Shown one piece after another: positions 42,463 through 54,200 of a DNA stretch of 64,000 nt. This DNA comes from Mercurialis annua. Its lineage: Eukaryota; Streptophyta; Magnoliopsida; Malpighiales; Euphorbiaceae. The notes under the pieces are model-generated. The model saw nothing but the letters and a program-made list of their open reading frames with translations. It did not search any database and was not told where the DNA came from. The stretch is taken from positions 3,908,501 to 3,972,500 of the forward strand of contig NC_065576.1 in assembly GCF_937616625.2 (NCBI RefSeq), written 5' to 3'. How positions within the stretch are numbered: position 1 is the stretch's first letter; each line of letters begins with the position of its first letter. The translations under genes and the position numbers were made by a program.

Positions 42463-43071
42463 TAACTTTATACCGCATCAGCCCTAAATTGATTGTGGAT
42501 ATATTTGACAAAGGTTTAAGAGATGATGGTAATATAATAAGATGTTAAATATATGGTATATTTCGAAAACAAGCTAAAGTTGTGGATGGGTAACTATATT
42601 TCACTTTATCAATAGATATAATAATAAAAAAAATTAATCAAAATGCAATTAAATTCACGAGTTTATCAAATCAGGCATTTTGACGAACTTTGACTCGAAT
42701 AGCTTAAATTCAAATTCAACTTCGACTTAGATTGATATCGAGTCAATTTCGAATATTTTTCCAGGCATTTCCGGATAATTCATGAGTTGACTCTAATTGG
42801 TTGTAATCCCTATTGCATCATAAGATGATTCCTTTGGTAAAATGGGTATAACAATTCAATATCTTTTACTTTTTTTCTTCTTCAGAGTTTGGTGTTATGG
42901 AGCTGCTATAGAGTAACAGAGAAAGGAGTTGAATATGTTATAAGAAAATGCCGTAAACTGGAGTGGGTGAATGCATGGGGAACCAAACTTCCTTTCACTT
43001 TCTCTGCTGCTTTCCGAACTCTTTATCCGTCCCTTCGAATAAACCAAGGCGGTTTTCTGCTACATATCTGA
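39448..43071 (+). CDS. F-box/LRR protein, At5g67140-like, copy 2
   Basis: Five exons (39448-39548, 39968-40114, 41649-41775, 41851-41949, 42886-43071) give 219 residues with the same intron positions and phases as copy 1. The F-box (INRLPVDLLARIF...VSGVCKKWRE) and LRR segments (ISDDGLCQISLESC, LTSISLWGITRIGDRGV, LEHLNVGGTFISDDTL, LWSCYRVTEKGVEYV) are retained. Exon 3 is shorter and diverged at its start (SFHWEISD where copy 1 has SRSRWGCQITD), and the C-terminus ends earlier (GGFLLHI). No frame break is visible, so the gene may be functional, but the altered LRR start and C-terminus suggest relaxed or changed selection. Intron 2 (1.5 kb) has been enlarged by two MITEs. Confidence 0.83.
40357..40744. 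mobile_element. Mutator-type MITE, family GGGTTAATT, copy 1
   Basis: The element (40366-40735, 370 bp) starts GGGTTAATTCCATATAAAAT and ends with the inverted counterpart ATTTTATATGAAATTAACCC. The flanking 9-bp duplication ATCTTTATT is perfect (40357-40365 and 40736-40744). It lies in intron 2 of the second F-box gene. Confidence 0.88.
40905..41258. mobile_element. Inverted-repeat MITE in intron 2 of F-box copy 2
   Basis: The left arm (ATTGACAAAACAAATTCTAACGTTTC..., about 40907-40990) matches the reverse complement of the right arm (ATTGGCGAAACAAATCCCAATATTTC..., from about 41258), including GCGATTTAAGTCCAACGTTTAAA against GCGATTTAAGCCTAACGTTTAAA. The target duplication is not clear. Long arms suggest a MULE or related fold-back origin. 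Confidence 0.7.
42416..42457. repeat. (AT)n microsatellite
   Basis: About 20 AT dinucleotides in intron 4 of the second F-box gene. Confidence 0.95.
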
Positions 43072-43102
43072 TAAACGAGTAATCGATCCTTTTTGAATAC
43101 TC

Positions 43103-43479
43103 AAACTATTGTTTTTCTTTTCCCGTTTGGTGACCAAATTTGAATTCTTTTCATTTTGATTACTAAATTCTAATTTTATTTCATCAAGAGGTTTTCTGGC
43201 CAAAAATACTTAAGTTATGTGGCAGTCATATAATTTTTTTACTTGAAAACTTGTCATACATGCATAATTTGACCTAAAAAACTCCTCTAAAATGAAAGTC
43301 TGCATATGTGATAAATTTTCAAGGTAAAACTAGCAAACGATTTCCACGTGTCAAAATCCGCTGCCACATATGCATTTTGGCCGAAAAAAAATTTATTTGT
43401 AACAAAATTACAATTTAGTAATCAAAATGGAAAAAATTAAAGTTTGGTCACCAAAATGGGAAAAAAACGACAATTACCC
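43103..43479. mobile_element. Inverted-repeat MITE downstream of F-box copy 2
   Basis: The left arm (TTTGGTGACCAAATTTGAATTC...CATTTTGATTACTAAATT) matches the reverse complement of the right arm (TTTTGGTGACCAAACTTTAATT...CATTTTGATTACTAAATT). The right end reads GGGTAATTGTCG on the minus strand; the left end is worn. It begins about 30 bp after the stop codon, so it may supply part of the 3' untranslated region. Confidence 0.7.
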
Positions 43480-44053
43480 TCTGGTACGCTTGAATTTCCT
43501 GTTGCATCTCTACTGATGATTTTTCTGCTCTCTATTTGTATAGCAATTGTGAAAAACAACTCAAGAGAATTCCATTAAAAAATGACTAGAGCATGTGTGT
43601 GAATCAAATACAAGGATAATAAATATTGAAAAATAAGTATTAGCAGAACCTATATAAGTATTCCAATTCATGCTGCTCCATACATTTGATATTCGGCTAC
43701 TCTTAATGCACATGGCCTACAGAAACCCTGAAAAATGGAAAGGAAATTATCAACTCGAGCACTCAACGATCAACATTAAAGAAAATTTTGAATTCAAAAA
43801 AATGAGTATCCATTGTTAATTTTCTTCTCAATGCAAATAGTGCAACATGAAATTAGCAGAACCTGTAAGTTCGGTTCGGTTTGTTGTAATCTGAATTTAT
43901 AGTTCGGTTTGATTTGGAAGTTTAACAAACTGTGGTTGGTCAGTTGCGGCTGATTCAGAACCAAACCGACCAGTGCACAGCCCTAGTCAGTAAAGTTTAT
44001 TACAGTATACTCTAGCTATTCTTAGACAGAAAAGGGACAGTATATACATGCAT

Positions 44054-44388
44054 ATAAAAGAATGGTTAATTACATATAAAATCACCACCTTTACACGAAA
44101 TTGCAAAAATAACACGACCTTTAAAACGTGGCAATTCAGGGCACCACCTTTCATTTCTTTTCAAAAATAACACGGTCACAATTTTAGTGACGTTTTTGCT
44201 GACGTGGCGTGGCACGTGGCACTCTCATAGGTGTTCAAGTCAGCAAAATTTTATCAAAAAACGTGTCCATGTTATTTTTGAAAAGAAATGAAAGGTGATG
44301 CCCTGAATTGACACGTTTTAAAGGTCGTGTTATTTTTGAAAATTCGTGTAAAGGTGGTGATTTTATATGTAATTAACCCATAAAAGAA
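44054..44388. mobile_element. Mutator-type MITE, family GGGTTAATT, copy 2
   Basis: The element (44063-44379, 317 bp) has ends TGGTTAATTACATATAAAAT and ATTTTATATGTAATTAACCC, with a perfect 9-bp duplication ATAAAAGAA (44054-44062 and 44380-44388). Its ends and the CACCACCTTTCATTTC motif match the copy at 40366, but the middles differ. The element lies between the F-box and PLC-like genes. Confidence 0.87.
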
Positions 44389-45166
44389 CAAGAAATTGGC
44401 AACATCTCCACTACCAGGATGGTTTCCTACATCATAGTAAGCTATGAATGGTACGAGGTTGGTCTCATATAAGTCAAACTTGATCTATTTTGGCGATTTG
44501 TTTTTTAGAGTACGTGAAAAGTAACAGTGAACATATTGAAATTAGCATAAGATATTAAAAACAAAAATCTTCACGGTTGCTTTCCACGTGTTATGAGAAC
44601 ACACGAGTGGGTGTGATTAGCCTTATTATGGAGTTATTGACTAAAATGTCAAACTAGACTAAACTTGATTTACATGAGCCCGTCTCACAAGTTCAAAACC
44701 CGGATGATCCTTTGCTCTTTGATAATATATTTTCCTCAAGATGCAAAATACACGAAATAGAAACAAAGATTACTATTGCAGACAAAGGTCATATCATATA
44801 TGTCGATCTAAAAGATGCATGGCCTGATGCGTATCCAACGAACTAAAGAAAAATAAAAACAAAGTGCATCACTGCTTTGCATACCTGAATCACATCTTGA
44901 TGCATCCAGGTCTCCCTCAGCCATTATATACCTCGTATTCCATTCCAGGTCTGTACTTTTTGCATCCGTACAAGAATCTCTACAGTTCTTTCTTCACGAT
45001 CACACTATATACCTCAAGCAATTTTTTTTTTTTACCATCCTCTATAAGGCAGGGTGTGGGGTACCAGTTCTAACTGAGAATACATACCGATACTATAAGC
45101 TTCTATCCAAATACTAGATGGCTAACCTATCTAACTAACAGCGTGTCTAACCACCTACACTCTCGT
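44389..45166. other. Spacer between convergent F-box and PLC-like genes
   Basis: The right part (about 44900-45166) is probably the 3' untranslated region of the minus-strand PLC-like gene. No other gene was seen. Confidence 0.4.
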
Positions 45167-47588
45167 TCATGGTAAAAACGCCATCAACGAAACAGAAAAT
45201 AAGTAGAAACCGAAAAAATATGGAAAATGGACTGTTGAATCAGATGTTGAAAACTGAACAGATCCTGTAAAGCTTCCTGTAGCAGCTGTTACAGGACTTG
45301 TAGATGGTACTGCAATATTCTTGCAAGATCCAAAAGGCGCTCCTGCCTGCATTTAGAATGTCATAAAACGAGTTAAAAAAATTAACAAAGCAATCTTTAA
45401 AATGAAGATGAATATGAACACAATGGAAACATGTCAATGTTGTTCAATTCAGCAGGATTGTCTTAAATTACCTCTAATTTGATTATATGCTGTGATTCAA
45501 TTCACATGGATTAAATGTAGAACTCATATTCCTCAAAAACAAAATGTAGAACTCATATGAAACCAACTAGAATGTGCAATTGGAATTTTGTAAAGAACAT
45601 CTATTATATTCTACAAATCCAATGATAAATCGGACAGCCAAGTGAGCATTATTGATTTCCAGGTCCACAATAATTAAAACAAATGAAAATCAAGTGGTAT
45701 CGGACCTGGCAGGCAGTCACAGTACTACATCCACACAATGTCTGGCCGTTCATTCTATCCAAAACATCAAAAACACCTCCACCATCACTTCTCTGCATCA
45801 GCAACAATGTTGTTAGAATACTTAGTTGTGATTTATTTTTAAGTTCTTTATAATGTCAACTTCTAGAATCAATACCATGTAAAAGTTGACTGCCAGAAAA
45901 TTGGGCATCACATTCCCTGCTGCTTTGAAACAGGTACCGACCATTTGAGCAAGTGGAGTTGAATGCTCTTTGCAAGCATCGGTCTCAACTGGATATGTTG
46001 GGAAGTAATTCTCCAGGATAAGTGATGCACTTTTGGAATTTAACGGCTTTGACTCTTTTCTATTCGGGCATGAGCCTGGTTTTACCCCAGGATCTCCAGC
46101 TGAAATACGATAGAGTGATGGAATTATAAACGGTGAGTCCAAAAGTAGGTCATGAAAATGAAAATGATGACAAACATAATGCTTACACTCATTTTCCAAC
46201 ATATACTTCCATTGATAAGCGATGCCTTCCTCAGCTTCCTTCGAAGCAACAGATGTGAAAACAAGAAGCCTGTGATTAGCTTGCACCATCTCAGTCACAG
46301 TCGGCCAATCTTCACCCTTTTTGGGCATCTTGGAGACAGGAAACATATACTTATCTAAACCGGCAGTAGAAAACAGAATTGTCAACCCTTTTGGAGTATG
46401 CACGTAATCCTCAATTATAATAGTCACAATTTCATTTGGATTTTCGCTCAAAAATGCCTCCACTTCCCTCAATGTGTTAATGGCAGGCCCCTAAAAACAA
46501 CCCAAATAAATGCATCACAAACTATAGCCTAAAGGCTACAACTACTAATAATTCTCAATTTGCTGAAATGATGAAGAGAAGAAAACATTACAAAGGCTGT
46601 GAAGTTGAAACATTGCCCTCGAAACGAATGACAGAGCCAGATATCATTCTCAAAATCATACATATCCAGCATTAATCCTCTTACACCATTCTGGCAAACA
46701 ATCACAAAACACAAACACACAATTAAGAGAACAATCATATCAAAACATCTTTCTTTACACACAAATATATGAGTGGTTATTCCACGCAACGGTTGTGCCG
46801 CATCATTTTCACAACAAGCCAACAAATGTTTGCGATATTGGAATATTCAAAACATTGCAAACGTCATTGGTTTGTTGCACGAATGACGCGTTACAACCAT
46901 CGTTTTCTCAAATTCCCAAGAAACCAACTTAGGAAAATCAGAAGTAAGCTCATTTCCATTCTCATTCTTGTTAAACTTCAAGATTCTCAAGAAACAAACA
47001 GAGCCCACCAACAAATAATCAAGAAAAATGAGAAAAAAATACCACATACCCTCAACTGATTAGTAACAGAATCTTCTTGATTATAAAAAGTGAGTCTTTG
47101 AACACCAGGTAAAGAGGGTGCATCCACAATACTAAAAGCATTATGAGTCACTAACCAAGTGTACTTATTAAAAGGCAACCCATCAATCTACAATTAAAAA
47201 TTAACAAATTTTTAGCTCAAAAACACAGCAACCCAGTTAACAAAAACATAAAACCAACATCAAAAAAATGCTCACAATTGTAGTGGGTATAATAGCTTGG
47301 CCTCTAGTGCAAACAGGTTGATTCTTGGCTAAAGCAGGACAATTTCCACAGAAAAGACCATCCCCGCAATTTGTAGCAGCTGTACATGACTCCAAAACCT
47401 GCAATTTGTTTACAATTCAGTCCGACTGCGGGGATCAAATTGAAAGAAAAAAAAGAAGTAATGGGTATTAATTACTAGCATTGTTTTACCTGGGCGTGTA
47501 GTGAAGGTGAAGAGAGAAGGAGATAGAGGTACCCAAGTGCGAGATGGACTCTGCATAAGCTACGGTGGTCCGTGAAGCAGGCAAACAT
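45167..47588 (-). CDS. PI-PLC X domain-containing phosphodiesterase, At5g67130-like
   Basis: Eight exons on the minus strand (47588-47490, 47398-47276, 47187-47050, 46690-46592, 46490-46187, 46099-45876, 45792-45706, 45346-45167) give 417 residues. A hydrophobic N-terminus (LGYLYLLLSS, about residues 17-30) is a likely signal peptide. A Cys-rich segment follows (CTAATNCGDGLFCGNC). The PLC-X fold then shows WLVTHNAF (H89), GLMLDMYDF and WLCHS (H141), the two catalytic histidines of the family; EIVTIIIEDYV; and later GSCPNRKESKPLNS, FPTYP and NFLAVNFYMRSDGGGVF. The Ca/PH/C2 parts of true phosphoinositide PLCs are absent. The Ser/Thr-rich C-terminus ending in a hydrophobic stretch (FFGFYLFSVSLMAFLP) suggests a GPI anchor and an outer plasma-membrane location. 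The substrate is unknown to me. All introns are GT-AG. The gene converges on the F-box pair. Confidence 0.92.
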
Positions 47589-47780
47589 GGCCGGTGTTTT
47601 ATGCAGAGCTCGAGAGAGAGAGAAGAGGTACAGTGAAGAATGTGTAATTAAAGGGAAGTTTTATTACAAGTTAATGGGGGTGACAAGTATTGTTGTTGTT
47701 TCATTTTGAGTCTTAATTAAAGGCGGGCTTAATCACAACGCAATTAGCATTTCAATCACTAATTTATTACTACTACTAGT

Positions 47781-48103
47781 ACTTTCTTTAGGTAAAATGG
47801 TCATTTATACCCCTAAAATTTGCCTTCAGATCAAGCAAACCCTTAACATTTAAAAAGTTCAAATATACCTCCAATATTTTTTGTTTTTGAGGAGATATGC
47901 CTCCAATGTTTTAAAACTGAACAACCAGACCCCCATTTTGACTTATAAATAAGATGTTAGGGGATTGGTTGTCGAAATTGAAGGGTCTAATTGTTCATTT
48001 TTCAAAACGATGAGGGCAATATTTGAACCTTCCGAATATTAAGAACTTATTTGATTTTAAAATCAAACTTTAGGAACATAAATTACTCTTTCTCTTTTCT
48101 TTA
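47781..48103. mobile_element. Inverted-repeat MITE, probably Mutator-type
   Basis: The element (47791-48094) has left arm GGTAAAATGGTCATTTATACCCCTAAA-like and right arm (minus strand) GAGAAAGAGTAATTTATGTTCC-like sequence, continuing through AAGTTCAAATAT. Flanks CTTTCTTTA (47782-47790) and TTTTCTTTA (48095-48103) agree at eight of nine positions. It lies about 200 bp upstream of the PLC-like start codon, in its likely promoter. Confidence 0.65.
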
Positions 48104-51100
48104 ATAAGGTCATCACTCCTAGTTAAGGATTGAGCGATTTAACCACACGACTTGTTTTAAATAAAATACTAATTGAATGATAAATTATAATTTAAGTTTT
48201 GGGGTGATTATTGACATAATTTTATAAATCAAGTCGAATCGGCTGGTTCAATAAGAAATATAATGTGAGTATGGTTCAATTATTCTTTTAAAAAGTTAAA
48301 AATACAATTTAACTTCTTTAAAATTAAATAAAAGCTATTAAATACCCTAAAAAAGCTATTAAATCAATTACACCTTAAAACTGTTAGAATCTTATATTGA
48401 TAATTGATGATTGAATTAATCATTGAACTGATTGAATTGCAAATCAATTTCAGTTCTTTCATAATTTTGGTTTTTGAAATAATAATTGTTAACACCATAA
48501 TTTTATATATTTACTTATGTGTTTTATAATACTTTTAATTTATTATAAATAATATACTTTAGAAATTTATAAAAGAATATAATTAAAGAGTTGTTATTAA
48601 TACCTGGTAAATGGTAATTGTTTGTAAAATTAGGTTATTGGTTGGTAAAAAACATTTAGGTTTGGAGAGACTTTGGGTTACTTTTGTCAGTGGATTTCAC
48701 ATGGTGGGGTAGATTTGCCATTGCCAAGGGACATGTTTCATTTGGGCACTGTTCTTGTGATTTTCTTTATCGGATTTATGCTCTCATTTTTTAATTATTC
48801 TATTCTTAATCTTTGTGTTATTGGGGTCAGAAAGTGCAAATTCATCATGCAACGTTCTACCAGATCTATGCTGAACTGAAGGAGAAACTCGAAGTAGAGG
48901 AAAGAAAAAAAAAAGATAGATCGGCGACGGATACTGTAAGATAAAATTAGGGCCAATTATATAAAATTTAGCGTGTTTTATAACTTTAACATAAATTTTA
49001 AATTTGATAGTTTAAAATATATATTTAGCCACCGATAACTTGATATATTTACAAAGTATATATTTCTTTACAATTGAAAATACCGACAACTTACCAACGA
49101 GCTGTAACTCAAATGGTATAAGTGTTGGGCAGCAAATGCCAAGGTCGTGGGTTTAAATTCTCCCATAAGCGCTCCCCCCCCCCCCCCCAATTATCCAAAA
49201 AAGAAAAAGAAAAATACCAACGACTTTTTTTTAAAGAAAAGATAGAAGTATTAAGATGTATATTATTTCGTCGTCCACATATGCAATTATTTTAAATGTT
49301 TTGAATAATAAAATATAAATAGTTGATACTTTTAAATATAAAAATTAAAAATTTATATTAAAATTATAAAATACTCTAAAAATTATGGTTTAATTTCCAA
49401 TTACACCTGAAAATAATATAAGAAAATAGTACCAAATTACTGAGGAATTGGCGGTTAGAGCTCTTGTTCCTTAATTCATGCCCTTTAAAATGAAATATTT
49501 ATTCTATTTCTAGCCTATTCCATAAATTATAACATTATATGCAAAGAGATTTGGTTAATGGCTGGATTTATGCATGCTCATGTTGTAGAAAAGTTTGGTA
49601 GATGAAATTTGTAAGTGAATACTGGCGGATTAAAAATAAAATTAATGATAAATTTCATCAAGATCGAGGGTTCAATACTATCCCTCAACATTCTCTTTTT
49701 AAATGATCAAAAACATATATATTGACATAATCATTTGAATATTTACATTGCAGTGGGATTGGGCGGTTCAGACTAGTAGGAAATGCATACAACACTCCTT
49801 AATTAATTGCAAGCCAAAAAGGGAAGAATATACTAAAAGATAAGACTTCACCGGTAGGAATGGACCCCAACAAAATCTCTCCTCCAACTAACATAATTGC
49901 ATGCCTTTTCTTTTCTAAAAGAAACTAAAAGCATACATATTAAGTATGACCCCCTTTATTAATTATTAATTATTAGACCTTAATTATACAATTAGAATAT
50001 CATTCTCTTTTTAATCCCTACCCTTTTACACTAATCATACCAGTGACCACTTCTTTTTCTATGAAGCACAAATCTCAGCTAATTGGCTATTTCTAAATCC
50101 AATTGCTTTAATTCTATGCCAGCATAAACAGAAATAAGATCGAAAAGTAAACCAAATCCATGAATTCAGTTTAGTTTGATCAACATTATAATTTAAAGAC
50201 TTAATCACTTAAAAATATTCCATCTTTTCTATTTTTTTGTTTATGATCACATCTTTTAAAAATCTTTAATTTTAGCCTATTTTCAGTTTTTACTTTCATT
50301 TGTAACTTATCGTCCAAACTAGAACGAAAAAAAGTTCAAATAAACCTCTCATATTACTTCATTTTTAAAATTTATGATAAATATGCAAATTGAAATAATA
50401 TAAACAACACATTCCAATTTTTTTCACTCCAATTTGAACAAATGGCTACAATTAAAAGTGAATTAAAAATTGGACTAAAATTGAAAATTTTGAAAGATGT
50501 GGTCATAAAAGAAAAAGATCGAAAAGATAAGATATTTTTTTAATGATTAAGCCTAAATTAAATTAAATTAAATTTCAGTTCAATTATGGAAGCAAAAAAA
50601 ATTCAGTTAATATTTCTGTACAAACCAAACCTAAAACTGAGCCAAAAAAAAAATTGATTCAGTTTAATATGAAATTTTCTATATTCTTATAAATTCAATT
50701 CAGTATAATTTTGAAGAAAATTAAAATTTCAGTTTGATTAGAACCGAATGCAAACCCCTAGCCAGAAAAAAATTACAAAAGTTGTCTTCCTCTTCACTCA
50801 ACAAGCCAAAGTTTTCTACTATTCTAATGGAAGAACATAAAGAAATATCTCCTATTGTAAAAGTCATATGGGTCAGCTGGGACATGGTATCCTAAGTCCA
50901 TATCTTCTTCAACCCGACAGGAAAAAAGAGAAAAGATGATAAAAAGAAAAACAAAGTAGGGTACAAACAACCCTTGTCTCACTGAAAAAGAAACAAATTT
51001 TCTTAACCATTGATTTTTGAATGTTTTGATGTTAGAAAGTATTTGATTCAATGAAATAATAGTTTTCTTTTGCTGTACTGAATACAATTTGCTCATTAAT

Positions 51101-51252
51101 CAACATTAATTGGGAGCAAAATCAAAGAAGTTACCGGTGGAGATGACAATAAAATGACTCTGCGTGCTCCTATGGGGTCGATTAGAATGACAAAAGTTGT
51201 ACCTATAAAAGAATGATAAATTTGCAAATCGAGAATATAAATATACTCCAAA
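48104..51252. other. Intergenic region between PLC-like and CLF genes
   Basis: AT-rich DNA with one SINE-like fragment (49095-49200). The frame at 48673-48879 has no recognisable family and poor coding character. About 51.0-51.25 kb is probably the 3' untranslated region of CLF. Confidence 0.45.
49095..49200 (+). mobile_element. tRNA-derived SINE fragment with C16 tract
   Basis: TGTAACTCAAATGGTATAAG (49103 on) resembles a Pol III A box and GGTCGTGGGTTTAAATTCTC (49142 on) a B box, about 40 bp apart as in tRNA genes. No cloverleaf can be drawn with confidence. The 3' part holds 16 C residues and then an A-rich tail. AAAATACC-type sequence on both sides may be a worn target duplication. Confidence 0.5.
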
Positions 51253-54200
51253 TTAAGCAACCTTCTTGGCACGACCACCTGTATGAGCTCCGTCTTCTTT
51301 TTTTGATCCAGATGCTTCAGGCTTCCTTGCCCAAGCAGGAGCTCTGTCGGGTTCATAACGATAATCATAGAAAAGTTCTTCTCCAGCACTCATTCGTTCC
51401 TTGGCAAATATGCCCACTCGATGGTCCCCTGCAACCATCATCACCTGCCACCGAAATGGATGGAAATTGCAAAATGTCAATGCAAAGTTTTCACTTATCA
51501 GACGGACATCCCAAGTGCAAAACAATCATCCCGATACCTTTGCGTAACAATTTGGGTCTGGCGAGTGGTTTGCAAACTTCAGTTTGTCACCCTTTCGGTA
51601 GGCATCCAGAACATACTGCATAATGAATATTTGAATCATGAGAGCGAGAGACGAAATAAAAGATGCAGATTGATTTTTCATGTGAGATCTGAATGTGATA
51701 TAAAAAAAGTTCATGCCTGATCATTTAGATTGAAGAGAAATGATGAGTTTTCACGGTCATATATTTTTCCACGCTTATCTGCTTCCCTATGTGAAATCAG
51801 CTCTCCAGTGTATTCACCGAGATACTCATGTTTGCCAACACTATTCTGAAAGGTGGTCAAACAATTCATCATCAAGGTGAAACCCAAGCGAATAACAAGA
51901 TCAATTGTGAATATTACCTTCAAGAAAGCTCCCCAACCAGATACATTAGATCTTCCAAGTAAAACCTGCACAGATATGAGAATCAAGTCAAGGTTTCACC
52001 AGGGCAGAAAAAAAAAAATCAGTGGCTCATGATAGGCAGAATTTATCAAAAAGAAAAATTACAATATCAGTACGAAAATTCTCATACAAAACGTTGGCAG
52101 GTGTCATAATGGGTATTATGATCAGACGTTGTGAATAAATTCAAAACCATATGTCAAGGTAAACAATAAACTCAATAATCCAATTAAGGATTGAATCCTT
52201 AACAATGCATGTAGTCCGTACTCATTTCTTTTTTATGTAAGAAATAATTCTCAACGAATAACCTGATTCATAATACATCTACTTTGTCTATAGCCAAATT
52301 ATCTTACCAGCCTATTAAGTTGGTAAACGGTCTGAAATAAACAAGTTTCATTGAACTCCACTTTTGCTGAATTGCTAGACAATTTTATAAGCAAGCATAA
52401 GTTAGGACATTAGTCCTAATGAATGAGCTCAAGCAAAACCTTTAAGAGCTCAGCAGCTCTAAGAAGCTGACAAACAGCTTGGTTCATTCCAAGCCTCAAC
52501 TCCCATACATATTCAATCTCTATGCTTTATAGCTTAAAAGTACTTCATAATTATATAATACAAATGTTTCTTATAAGACTTCGCATGTCAGTTGTTCATA
52601 TCCTATAAAAATATTACACGAAAATTGTACGAACATCAAAACTGAAAAAAAAAAATGTTGAAAAAACCCCCAAGAATAACTTCTGTGTTAAGGCATTGTA
52701 ACAGCTTATAGATTGTACTTCTAGAGTCAATTAAAAATAAATTGTACTCCATACGAGCTAGGATATACTCAAATCAGTCCTAGTAAAAAAACCTAGTTAT
52801 TATCAATTACAAAAAAATATCTTATGTAAGCTCGCCTTCATGATAAAGTTTCTGAAGGTTATTGTGACTCACTAATAAGCTTTCATAATTTCATCACTGC
52901 TTCAACACACTTGCTTTTCTCCTGCTCAATTTTATGTTCATGTGTATTTGTATTTGTACACTCATTTGACAGTATGAGATCTACTATTGTTTTATTACAG
53001 TCCATCATAATAATTTCATCTCAATCAAGCTCATATTTGAATATAATAATAGTTCCACTCCCTGGACTATACCTGTGCTCAACACTTTTACACATTTAGC
53101 CTAATAAGAAGCTCTGAAGTATACCAAGCACATAATAATTTCATCTCAATCAAGCTCATATTTGAATATAATAATAGTTCCACACCCTGGACTATACCTG
53201 TGCTCAACACTTTTACACATTTAGCCTAATAAGAAGCTCTGAAGTATACCAAGCACATAATGCTTAGTACAAAAAGAGCATTTATTTTAGGTCTAATTTC
53301 CTACTAACATCTATATCTATACTATATATAAAAGCACGGATGGGGGGGGGGGGGATTGGCAAATTTACTGAATAATCCTTTTCAGTTTACTACTAAATAA
53401 AGGTTTTATAGTCATTAACTAATTAGTTATTTAAATTAATCACTATTATAATTAAAGTCCTAATTAGAATAGGTAGCTAAATTATCTCCAATTTAGTTTT
53501 AGTATGTGAAAAATAACTAAATTGTCTCCAAATTAGTAGGAATATCTATCTTTTAGTTTGATTAAACTACAAAATTAAAATAATGTATTTGGACAATATA
53601 TTATTATTTAAAATTCTATTTTATTATTTTTAAGGATATTATTAATAAAATTAAGTTAATTAATTAATTATGGTTATTATAAAACCAAAAGAAGAATATA
53701 TTCAGTATGGAAAAAAAATTTATAACCAAATATATTATATTTACTTTTACAAAAATTCTTAACTAATTTAACATTAATTATAAATTGAAAAATTGATATA
53801 ATCTATACTATATATAAAAGCACGGATGGGGGGGGGGGGGACAAGCAAATTTACTGAATAATCCTTTTCAGTTTAGATTGATTAAAATAGTAGTGGTTTT
53901 AAGATAGTTTAGCCTCTTTTTTTTACTTCTATTGTGGATGTGAAAAAGAGAATACTTATATTTTTTAATTATTTAACATTTGAATTATTTAATATATTAT
54001 ATACTCAACCTGTTAATCGAGTAGAGATTTTTTTAATATTAACTTTTTTCGTCAAAAGTTAAAATTTTATGAAATGTTCGAAATATAAAAATTAGCTAAA
54101 TTATCTCCAATTTAGTTTTTAGTATGTAAAAAATAACTAAATTGTCTCCAAATTAGTAGGAATATCTATCTTTTAGTTTGATTGAACTACAAAATTAAAG

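Noticed and set aside
48673..48879. 68-codon frame with a hydrophobic core
   Set aside because: No recognisable family, no neighbouring exons, start and end in AT-rich DNA.
49103..49165. tRNA gene candidate
   Set aside because: A- and B-box-like words are present, but I could not draw a cloverleaf; better explained as a SINE fragment.
51213..51720. Plus-strand frames of 99 and 136 codons
   Set aside because: Exact antisense shadows of CLF exons 16 and 17.
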